Source of the DNA: Lumbricus terrestris
Taxonomy: Eukaryota > Annelida > Clitellata > Crassiclitellata > Lumbricidae
Assembly (NCBI GenBank): GCA_949752735.1
Contig: OX457042.1
Coordinates: 35,663,289 to 35,727,288, forward strand
Reading direction: 5' to 3'
DNA: 64,000 nt
Both the position numbers and the translations under genes were made by a program. Positions 21,355-33,300 of this stretch are shown here, piece by piece (position 1 is the first letter of the stretch; each line of letters opens with the position of its first letter). The notes under the pieces are model-generated. The model saw only the letters and a list, made by a program, of their open reading frames with translations. It had not been told where the DNA came from and searched no databases.

Positions 21355-24300
21355 AAAAAGCTTATGTTGTGCAAATTGGTGTTTATAAATAACCGATCAA
21401 AGACACTCTTCAGTAGTGGGGCAAACCAAAATCAAACAAGATGATTTTTAGCTTTTGACATAGTCAAAGCAGAAAAGGCAAGTCTTGAATATTATTAATA
21501 AATTAAATAAAGGTGTGTTTTGAATCAACATTGTTGCTTATCCTCCTGGCTTTACCCTTGCTTGCAGTGAAGATTTTGGCTTTGTGCATGACAACTGAAT
21601 CTATTCATCTTCTCTTAGCTGCATGAGTAGCATACATGACTTGACTCAGATTGAATCCTGATATCATTCCTTGAAATGTTGCCAATGTGCTGTTTATCAG
21701 GAAACCAGGAAACGCATGATTTTCAAGATGAAAACGAGAATTCAATTGATTTTGATGGTGGGAAAAAGTCGCAAGCAGGAGATCTTTTCACCGGTGAAGA
21801 TCAAGCCGAGCATACCGGTCATAAAGATGAGGGTGATAACATTGATGAGGAAGGTGATGATGGTTATGAAGGTCACTGGGAAGATGATGATGATGAGTTT
21901 GTCGATGAAGAGAATGGTACGGAGGATGAGGAAGATGGTGGTGGTGAAGGTGATGATGAGTTTGAAGATGAAAGAGGTGATAAGGATGGTCGTCACATCC
22001 AGAGGGATGATATCGAAAGCATAGACGCTGAAGTAAACATTATTCAATCTGAAGATGAAGAGTATAATAGTGCTTCCTTGTCAGATGACTGGAGAGCCAG
22101 TGCACGGATGGAAATGGGCATCAAAGCTTCATTCGTTTCTGAAGGAAAATATCCAGTTTCTGATGGACTAGACATTGCTGTTGACGATAAACTTACTGAT
22201 ACATTGACTTCTGAAGAGTTGAATGATTTGAGCATTAGAAATGATGATGATGATGATGACCAGTGGCCAAAATCTTCACTGTCAAGCACGGGTCGGGTTG
22301 CATCACACGGGCATAGGGAAATTTACGATGAATCGAATATTGAAACATTTACAGAACGTGATAAGTTATTGAAGCATCAGTTTGCACATGATGAGTTTGA
22401 ATATCCAACAGACGAGAAGTTGAGCGATAGCACAATTTTTGATGTAGGCGGATCACACGATGGTAAAACCATTGCACAAATGCAAATAGAAAATTCAAAG
22501 GATCGTTTTGACGGTAAACCGAATTATTTTGTAGATGACGATGATGAAGAACCTGGGGAACAGAATTTGGGGGAAGCCTCCAAGGTTCGCCGGCCAAAGG
22601 CAAATTCGCTGCTTGCTGGAATGATTCGAAGAGGAACCGAAGCAGTGAAAAGGGAAAAGGATGACACGAAAATGGATCCAGTCGGAAAAGATGAATCTCC
22701 CTCTGAGGATTTTGATGGTTCAAGTGAATGGGAGAAAGACGGAGTTGATGAAGATAGGACTCCTTTAACCCGTTCCAAGAAACATTCTCATTCATCCGAG
22801 GTGCCTGTTACGATGTCAGGGTCAGTTCAGAAGGCAGATGCTACAGTTGATGAAAGAAGAGAGAGGAGAAACAGTGAGCCAACTGCAGCTGTGCCTCCAC
22901 ATAGACCCCCGTTGCAACACGATTCCGAAAGACCTCATATCCAAACTCCCGAGCGACCCAAAACACCACCTTTGGATGAGTCACAAATTCCACGTCATGA
23001 AAGAAGATCAATGTCACCTGAGGATAGAGAATCAATGCCACCATCGAACAGAATGCAAATGCCACCTTCCGAAAGGCCACGAATGCCACCATCAGAAAGA
23101 CCGGTGATACCACCTTCTGATAGACCACTAGAAAGACAGCCAGTGCCATCTTCTGTGAGACAGAAAGTGCCACCTAATGAAAGACAGAATTTTCAGGATC
23201 AGGAAATCAGACAGGAAATGCCACCTTCCGAAAGGCAGCATATGCACCATGAAAGACAGCCAATGCCACCTTCTGAAAGACAGCAAATGCCACCTTCTGA
23301 AAGGTATGAAATGCCACCTTCTGAAAGGCAGCATATGCACCATGAGAGACAGCCAATGCCACCTTCGCAAAAGCAGGGAATGCAACCTTCTGAAAGACAA
23401 CAAATGCCACCTTCTGAAAGACAGCAAATGCCACCTTCTGAAAGACAGCAAATGCCACCTTCTGAAAGACAACAAATGCCACCTTCTGAAAGACAACAAA
23501 TGCCACCTTCTGAAAGACAACAAATGCCACCTTCTGAAAGACAGCAAATGCCACCTTCTGAAAGACAACAAATGCCACCTTCTGAAAGACAACAAATGCC
23601 ACCTTCTGAAAGACAACATATGCCACCTTCTGAAAGACAGCAAATGCCACCTTCTGAAAGACAGCAAATGCCACCTTCCGAAACCCAGCGAATGCCACCT
23701 TCTGAAAGACAACAAATGCCACCTTCTGAAAGACAGCAAATGCCACCTTCTGAAAGACAACAAATGCCACCTTCTGAAAGACAGCAAATGCCACCTTCCG
23801 AAACCCAGCGAATGCCACCTTCTGAGAGACAACAAATGCCACCTTCTGAAAGACAGCAAATGCCACCTTCTGAAAGACAGCAGATGCCACCTCGAGCAGT
23901 AAACTCTAATCAGCCACCTTCTGATGGACCACCAATGCCACCTTCCGAAAGGGCACCGATACCCTCCACAAAATCACAACTTCCACCCTCTGAAAGACCA
24001 CCAATGCCACCTTTAGATAGACAACCTATGTCACATTCTCAAAGATCACAATTACCGCATTCAGAGGCACCTTCAATGCCTCCCTTGTCTGCTCACGTCG
24101 CACCACCTACTCCTGCTGAAAGGCACGTCCCAAGTTCTTTTGATAGAAATCCCATTCCCGATTCTTCCGAGAAACTGTCTGTTCCAGCGGGTTCAAAAAG
24201 AACCGCTTCTCCTGCTGCTTCTTCCACGGCAAGTGTTCCAGATGGAACTTTCACAGCAAGAAACGAGAGAAAATCTCCAGAACCCTCTTCTCATGATTCG

Positions 24301-27300
24301 CGCATGCGTAACAGAGATATGAATGCAGGCAGAGAGGACGAAAAGATGGTGCAGCGTGAAAGTCAGCATGCGCATGAAATGGATGAAAACCATAGAAGGG
24401 AGAAAGATGCCAGTGATAGACTGGAGAGAGGACACAATAGCTTTGAAAAAGATGTCCTGCGTGATAGTTTGGACAGGGATGATCCTGAAAGTAGATACAT
24501 TAGAGAAGGTGACCTGGAGAGAGAAGGCTTCAGAAGGATGGAGCATCCGAATGAAAAACAGCCCCCAGTTGATGATGACCGATTTTCAAATGTCAAGTAT
24601 AAGGCAGAAATTAAGGCGGCAGAAATCGACAGGGATGAAATCAGTTCGGAAGATGACGACATTGAGCGAAGTAACTTTGGTAAACGTAAGAATATTTCAG
24701 AGCACGGCGATGCACACGTTGATAGAAGATCTAAAGACGGTGAATATGAACCGGTTGTTGCCCATTTTTCTCATCCTGGAAAGGATGCAAAGCAGGTTGA
24801 AGACAATAATAAGTTCAAAGAAACTACAAAAGAAAACTATGAGTTCAGAAAAAGTGATGTAGGTGAGCACGAGTCTGGTGAATTGCCTCGTAAATCTTTC
24901 ACTGGAAAGGATTCCCGCTTTGATGACGGAAGAGACTTTGAAGACCTGGAATATTACGATGCGGAGAAGAAGGATTCTGGTGGCGAAAACGTGAAGAACG
25001 GTTTTAGGGATCATGTCCAACGAGGCGATGAAGAAATGGAATCTGATGAACGAACATTGTGGAGGTTTGAGGGTAACAACGGAGAAGAGAAGGTGAATGA
25101 GGATGAAGGTGCACGGGAAAGAGATGATGAAGAAATGACGGAGAACTACAATGATGATGAAGATGAGTTTCATGAGGATGAAGAAGGAGGAAGAGATGAC
25201 GAACACTCAGAGACGGATGAAGGGGAAGTAGACTGGGATGAAGAAGAAAACAACTTTGAATTTAACGACACTGAGATTGAAGACCATGATGGAAACAAAG
25301 GTCGAGAATCGATCGATCAGTACGAAGACTCCGATGCAGAGTTTCGATCGGAGGTTGAAACGACGAAAGACTTCGATATTGATGAACGAGAAAAATGGGT
25401 GTCTAGGAGTGACGGAGAAACGGAAGAAGAGTTTAAGGAGGAGCAAACAGTGGAGGATTTTGATGGTGACCTTGACAGCGGCAGAGACTATGACAGTGAC
25501 AGACGCCAGTCATCGGCCTCTGACCGGGAGGAACCGTTTTCAGAAGGATTTGAACGTGCAGGAGCCGAGGAAAATGACAATAGAGTAAGAAACGATCCAG
25601 TCGAGAATAACTCAGTTGATGCGACCGCTGATTCTGATTCTGATTTGGGAGATGATGCATACTTGAATGAAGTCGATGACTTTGAAAGACATCCAGACGA
25701 CTCTGTGAGTGAGGACCTTGACCCAAAGCGCGACACTGATGGTGTCAGTAGCGAGACTGAGGAAAATGATGATTTTCGTCGAGAATCTTTCCGACATTCT
25801 TCTTCCTCTGAGGAACGTTTTGCTGATTCTTCGGATAGTGATGCAGAGCGTTCCGGACCAGAGCTTTCTGTTTCCGATTCAATTGTCAGTCATGCGGATG
25901 AGAAGTCTTTCATTTCGAATATTTTTGTCACTTGTGATCTCTGGAGTGGCACGCTTTTGGCAATGGTATGATTGCTTTCTAATCTTAACTTAAATCAACT
26001 TGCACATAATTTGCACAAGTGTCATAAATGTCTAATTAAGACATTGATTGGTCAATAGTTAAATAGTTACTGGTAATGTTGTGTTCGATGTTTGTTTCCA
26101 CGGTATTGTAACTGATCAAATGCTAATCTAGTGGCAAGTCCTGCAATTGCTTATTATGAAAATGGTGTGATCCATTTACAGACCACAGAGTAACATACTA
26201 GCAATAAGTAGAATATATTATGAATAAATGGTGATTAGTTTGCAAACCATTATATAATTAGGTGAGGAATATGACTAATTACTTTCACATGAGCAATATT
26301 TTATGACATGGATATCTGTGATATGTTTTGAAACTTGTATGTTGCAATAAAAACCATGCGAGCAATATTAGGTAAACCGAATAGGTAGTAACATAGTGCT
26401 GTGAAATGGTAATACCAAGTAATCTGTTTATTGTGTTTGTGTGTGTAAGTAGGTTGCGAGTAGGAAAATGTAGGAACTGGTTAAACTGAGTTGGCAACGT
26501 TAGGAAATGGTAAAATTGAGTAGGTATAAACATAATGTTAGGAAATTTCAAAATCGAGTAGTTAGTAGGACAATGTTGAAAATGGTAAAGTTGATTAAGC
26601 AGGAGGATAAGACTTTGTGAAGTATCTGTAGGCTAACAGTCTTTTGTTTCGTCTTTTTTTACAGTTACCATCCACACTTCAAGCGCTATTTGCTTATTCT
26701 CCATTTCCGCTCAGCCCGGCTAGAACATTTGCTCTCTTCCTGATTTCCTCTGTGATCTTTTTTGCCATAAGATTGACAGTCTACTGCAGAAAGGTCTGTG
26801 GCCATTTCTAGATGTTATATGATTAGAAAATTGATTGATTTTTAAAAGAGTATTTTATTGCTTTCTAACTAGTATATTTGTAAGAATAAGACACACAAAT
26901 GACACACACATGCACACGCAAAGCCAGATGCACAAAGCACACAAGCAGAGAAAACTTCAACAGTGGACAGATCCACAAACACAGTATACATACAAACACA
27001 CACGTGCACACACACACACATTCTTGAACACTTGAAAAAGTTTTTAAACTAAATTTAAAGCATGTTTCTATCCAGTTACTGGTAATAAGGTTGCTGGTTC
27101 TTTATTCTGGCTATTACTATTATGATATATCTGTTTTGTTTTTATATGATCTATTATCTACTTTAACTTTTGTTTTCAGCCACACAGATCTGATGAGAAA
27201 GTGAATGCTGCAGGTGATATTTCCCTCTATTGGAAATTACTTTGGAGATGATGTGGATGGCAGCAACGATGACGACAAGATGATGAGAGAATCTATGACC

Positions 27301-30300
27301 TTCAAATAGTGAAAGAATTATTATAATTAACTAGAGGTGTAAAAGTGTTGGTTAAATTTGATCAGTGTGCTTGAATCCATTACGATTGGTACTCAACTAT
27401 CCATCACTATGTTAATGGATAATAAATAAATCATTCAATAGATCTAATTCAAAGTTGGTTAAGCAGGAATCCTTCCACAAGAAACATCAATCAAATTTAT
27501 GCATACAACATGCTATTTTCTATTGTCTCCTGGGCAATAAAGTATTTGTTATTCTGTGTGCTGCTTTGTGACCGACGACCTTCCACATCAGCCATTGTTT
27601 TGTCAGTGCTGTTCATTTGTTAAGAAGAAAATTTCTTGTTTGGTGTGTTTGTTGCTCCCCATTAGTGGCAAACAAGAATTGCTTGTAGGCATCAATGCAT
27701 TTCATGTTGTGCTATTAAGTTCATGTGCCGAGCTGAAAAGTGCTGCCTGCATGACTATTTAACTGATCCAAAAAAGTGTACCGTATTTAAAATAATTTTA
27801 GATTATTTAGGTCACTTATTGGGTCACATTATACTCACATATTACACCATTTACAATTAGGTTACATGTTGGAATGAGAATGAAACTGACCAGTCGGGCA
27901 TAAGCATGATGTATAAGGTATGAGAGCTAACTTATCCGAAAGTATAGTGAAGTTTTGCTTTGGTTCACTGTCTGTTATTGTGTGTTTGTGAATAATGCAG
28001 AAGTTTCTGCATTGCAAAAGAAGTTGAGTGCCTTGCAACAGGAACGAGACAGCTTTCAGAAACAAGTGAATGGACTTCAAGTTCAGGTTTTTCTTTTGTG
28101 TTATTTATTACGTTTTTCACTTGTTTTTAAAGGTCAAGGATGATAATATGAGGATTTTTATGTCAGCTTTGCTTTCTTTTTTCTCTTATCATTTACCATG
28201 TGTTATCATTCCTTAATGCATTTATTGTTATCACATTCATGACGCACCATTCTTCCAAGAAATAAAATGAAGAAGCTGCGATGAGATCAGTGGCGTAGAC
28301 AAAGGGTTTTAAAAAAATTGGCTTAGGAAAAGTTTAAAAAAAGTTATTTATCCACTTAAATAAGAAAAAGCAAAACGATTGTTTGTAGTAACAATTGGTT
28401 TCTCTTACTTTATTCCCTTTGTTACTTTATTCCCTTTTATTTGCTGTAGGCCTAATACTGTTGGGTTGGTGTCAGGAAGGGCATCCGACCAGGTCATAAA
28501 CTCTCCCCCCCCCATCATAAATTCCTGGCTACGCCACTTGTTGAGATTTATTCAGTTTCAATTTGATTTGTCTGGTAGTTGCTGTTGTGTTTGGTTCCTT
28601 TGAAGCATCCATTGTTTTTCAATTCCAGGTTATAGATCTACAGAGTCGTTCAAATGCCGAGATCAAAGACTCGTCTTCACAGCTGCACCAAGTCATGGTA
28701 AACTTGTAACTCGTGAAGCAGTCGCTTATCTCCTTCAGTTGTAATTTATCTGACTTTTGGACTTGACACTTTAATGGCATACTGCATTGAGTACACTTTC
28801 ATCATAAAACTGCTAAGTGTCCAATTGATTTTAAAAGTAACTGAAAACAAGTGAAATTTGTCGAATCTGTGAAACTAATTACGTGATCTTATATTAAAAG
28901 TAAATTGTGCTTTCGTAATAAAACTGCTAAGTAGCCAATTGATTTGAAAAGTAACCTGAAGCAAGTGAAATTTGTCAAATCTGTAAACAGGCAATTTTCT
29001 TTATTTCATTTTAAAATATTGCTTCTTCTGATGTCTATATTTTGGGTACTAATGTGAAAATAGGGTTTCATGCAATGTCAGTGTTGTTACTGTTTACTTG
29101 AATTTCAATGCTCAATTCTTTCTCTGTTGTGGTGTTTAGAAAGAACGAGATGGCTTGAAGCAGAAACTTACATTGTTAAGCAGTCAGATTCAGCAGCTGT
29201 CAACGACAATAGACGCACAGAACCAGGCGCTTAGTGTGGAACACGAACAGGCAAGACAACAAAGGAAATCTCTCTAGATCTAATTTCATACTTGTCGTCT
29301 CACTTGTTCGTGTGTGTGTGTGTGACTGTGTGGGTATGTGTCTTCATTTCTGTGTGAGTATGTGTGTGGGTGCGTGGGTGTGCAGAACAGTGTTATGTGT
29401 CTTTTTCAATATCCTAAATATTTCTTTATATAATTAAATTATTTAATTGGATGAGTTTTTAAGCGATTTACATAATCTTGTTATTGTTTTTTATTCTTTG
29501 CGATTGCAGAACCTGTCGTATCAACAGGTCAACGCTCAGCTCTCGAACCGCGTCGCTTACATGGATGCACAGATGTCGGATGTAAGAATCTTTGTTTAAC
29601 CTGCTTACTTGAACTACCAGCAAAGTATTTGTTTTGAGGTCACACCACTATGTTCCTTTCTCACTTAAAGACTGCATTACTTAGCCGTGGTTGGACTAGA
29701 AGCGCTAGATTACCTTGAAGGTGCGGTATATAAAAACTCATTAATAATAATAATTATAATTTCAGTTGAGTGAGAAAACAGTGCACGCTGGCCAAGATAA
29801 GTAGCATTGCTGCATACGGAAGATAGGTGCTAGAGCAATATTTTGAGGAAATGGAAATACAGCTTTAGGTACTAAAACTTGATTGCTTTGCTATATTTTT
29901 GGTGACTACAATTTATGGCATTTGCAGTGTATTTGGTTATATCAGCTTGCACAATTTTCAAATAATTTTTTAAAATATTAATTGCAATAATGATCATAAT
30001 TTGATTGTAATAAATTCCGTTTATTGGTTTTGTACTTGACAGTTGACGCATCGTTGCAGTTTTGCGCAGAGCAGTGCGTCGGAAATGCAGTCGCAGGTTC
30101 AGTGTATGACAGAAGAAGTGTCTGTCTTACAAGTGACCAAAGACGAGGTCAGTACTCAGATGTACCTTACATAAGACTTACTTAGGATTTATTTGAGACA
30201 TACTTAACCCTTTGAACCCTGAGCTCCCGTAGCTCTATGGATAACGTCCCGCTCTAACGGGAATACGGGTTCAAAGAGTTAAGACTTACTGAAAGACTTA

Positions 30301-33300
30301 CTTTTTTCAAACTGCTTATCCTCTATAGGTTGCTTCTCTCTGTCTTACGGTCTGATTTTCCGGATTTTGACCTGGTTTTGGTGTGGCATCACTTGAGCCT
30401 TGTGCTGTAGACACTGACGCTATAGACGTTATAAATTAGAAAATTAGAAGTACCCTGTGCATCAAGTTACATTTTTAATGATCTTAAAGTCTGCTTTCTA
30501 ACTTTCGTCTTCAATGTGCTGGTACATACAATGGGACATTTGTGCTACTAGTTTATTAACTTGGGATACTGTAGTCAATTGATTGGAGTGATGGCTTTCT
30601 AGCGCTAAAGGTGATTTCATGCCTCCTCCCTCAGACATCAGTCGAGTAGGGACCTTGAGCAAGTGCTTAACTGAGAAATGCTTAGCATCATTGATATATA
30701 CTCAGTCATTAGATAGTATCTCTTAATATTTAAACTCAAAATGTAATAGCAATAAAAAAATGTCATATGCTGGCATCAATTTTATGCAAACACTTCAACT
30801 GTATGTTGTACATTTCTTCAACAAATGGATTGAAAGTGAGATGCCTGCCCTGTACGGACTATTATTAAGCAATGAATAAAAAAATTATTAGTATTTCAAA
30901 CCTTTGATAAGCTATATCTTTCTGTAATGTGATTATGTTTTTTAGCTTCAGCTAGAGTTGGATGAGTGGAAAGAAATGTGAGTTCTTCAGATTTTTTTAG
31001 AGCCACTTTCTGAGGCAAACGACGTCCGTTATTGATAAGACGTTGAAAATGAGTTTGATGAGATGGCATTGCTAACATTTTAAACAGATTAAAGTGCAGG
31101 ACTAGTTTTTTGACTGGTTTGATAGAAAGATGCGTAGTGTAGTCTTTAGGCAAGGCTCATCGGCCGTGAAAGCATTGTTGGTGGACCAGAATTACTCACG
31201 AACCCCCTCTTTGACACCCCTACCATAGCAATTACCATCAATGCAATATACGCCTTAATTGCACAAGGAAAACCTCATGAAGGAACCAAACATAGAAGTG
31301 ATCATCAGTCATTTAATCATGTGCATGTAGCGGCAACACAGAAGTTGCAAACGTAGCTTAGAATAAAACCCAATTTTTTTGCTCAGTCGCCTTCGGGCAT
31401 CCTGGTCCACCATGTGACATTTATTTGGATCCCTAGAACTGCTATTTTTTAATCTATTGGATTCCTAAATGTGAATTTACAATGTGAATAATATGAGAGA
31501 GCGTTCGATGCGATTTACAACGTTGTGCCAGACGGTGATACTTGATTTGAAGAGTAATTGAAAAGTTATACACGTGCAATTTTCCTGTCTGTGTGTGAGC
31601 CGGGTTTGTTCGCAAACCACATACCCAGGGCTGTACTGGTAAATCTTGAAGTGAGTACATGCTGACTGGGGGGAAAATCGATTTATTTGGGTGCAAAATT
31701 TCTGATGACCTTTTTTTGTCATCCGCCCCAAAAATTCCAACTTTTCCCGTCCGAAAAATCTGATCACCTTTCTTCCTTTTTTTTATTTTTTAGTCATCCG
31801 CCACAAAATTTCACCACTTTTCCCGTCCGAAAAATCTGATGACCTTTTTTTTGGTCTCACTCCAAATTTCATGAAAAATACACCTTTGCCTCTTTCATGC
31901 GTATGCCCACACGCTCTTTGTGAGGTGAGTATACGCTGTATACCCGCGTGTACCCTGGTTTTCTGCGGTGAGTATACGATGCCGTTTTTTCCCCGAGGTA
32001 AGTATTTGCCATATACCCGCGTATACCCTTGATTACAGCCCTGCACATACCGTGATTATTTTGTTGTTATAAGACAGATATTTATTGGAGATGATTTGCT
32101 GATTTTGACTCGTAGGGTGCAGAACATGTCAAAGAAGATGAACAGAATGCGTCAAGAGGAAACGCATTACAAAGAAAAGCTCACGCAGAAGGAACAGGAA
32201 ATACAAGTAATATGGTCGATTTCTCCTGACTTATTTTGTTGCTTCAATTGAATGAATCGTTGCACAGTGTTTTGTTGCATTCTTACATGGGGCAGACGTT
32301 GCATAAGACAAATCTAGACATAAGACAGATATTGCATGCAGCATATTGTCACTACATGTACAAACTGATGACAGGCATCTTAAAAATCATCGTATGTGCA
32401 TGCTGTCATGTTCAATTGGACCCTCTAGTTCTAAAGTGGTTCAAGTCCATTTTTTGCGATTTTCACTTTAAGCCACTTTTCCACTAAATCGAGTGCGCTC
32501 TTTCCGATGGTGCATTCAGCTAAGCCGCTAAAGGACTCTATCATGGCGTATTTGCTATATATTTGTTATAGAACTGACAATAATCAACGCATACGTAATG
32601 TCATTAGTGAATCATGTCTGTTTAATTCATTCTTAATGTTCACTACTTTGATTGCAAGCTGGTGCAAGAGTGGTTCAAGTTGACTTGATCCACTTATGCG
32701 CTTAAATTTAGTAACTCATTGACACTTTATGATAAGGCATAGCGGATCATTCACTCTTGATTCACTCTTCCACCAAAGGTTTTGGACGTTTCAGTCACGG
32801 TCTTCCTATTGAATTAGCACTGTACAAAAAAACAATCTTTAGAAAATTAATTTTCAGTGTATTATGATATTCTCTAAATTTTCGCAAACTTTTATAGGAA
32901 CCTCGCCAAGTTGCTAATAATAAAAAATATGGAAAAAATGACGACTTGCAAGGCAATAAGCGCGTCATTGCAAAGAATTGTTACTGTCACCATGTAAAAA
33001 TTAAAAAAAATTATAGCTATTCTTAGCCTGTAGCTGCTTTTGGACGCAATGTCTAAATGTCCAACATGCAAATATGACCTACACCTTAACAGTTTTTCTT
33101 ATTATGGCTTAGATGCATAATTTGTATGCATAATATACAAATGGGCCTATATACACGTTAACATATTTTACTTGTGTGGCAGAGCTGTATTTCTGTGGCA
33201 GAGCTGTTCTTCTGTGGCAGAGCAGTACCTGTGCGGCAGAGCTGTACTTGTCTGGCAGATCTGTACCTGAGTGGCCAAACTGTACATGTGTGGCAGAGCT

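Noticed and set aside
23128..23902. Long open frames (227-243 codons) on the other strand and other plus frame across TANGO1 exon 6
   Set aside because: They are by-products of a 24-bp repeat whose period is a multiple of three and lacks stops in those frames. The peptides are simple repeats with no independent support.
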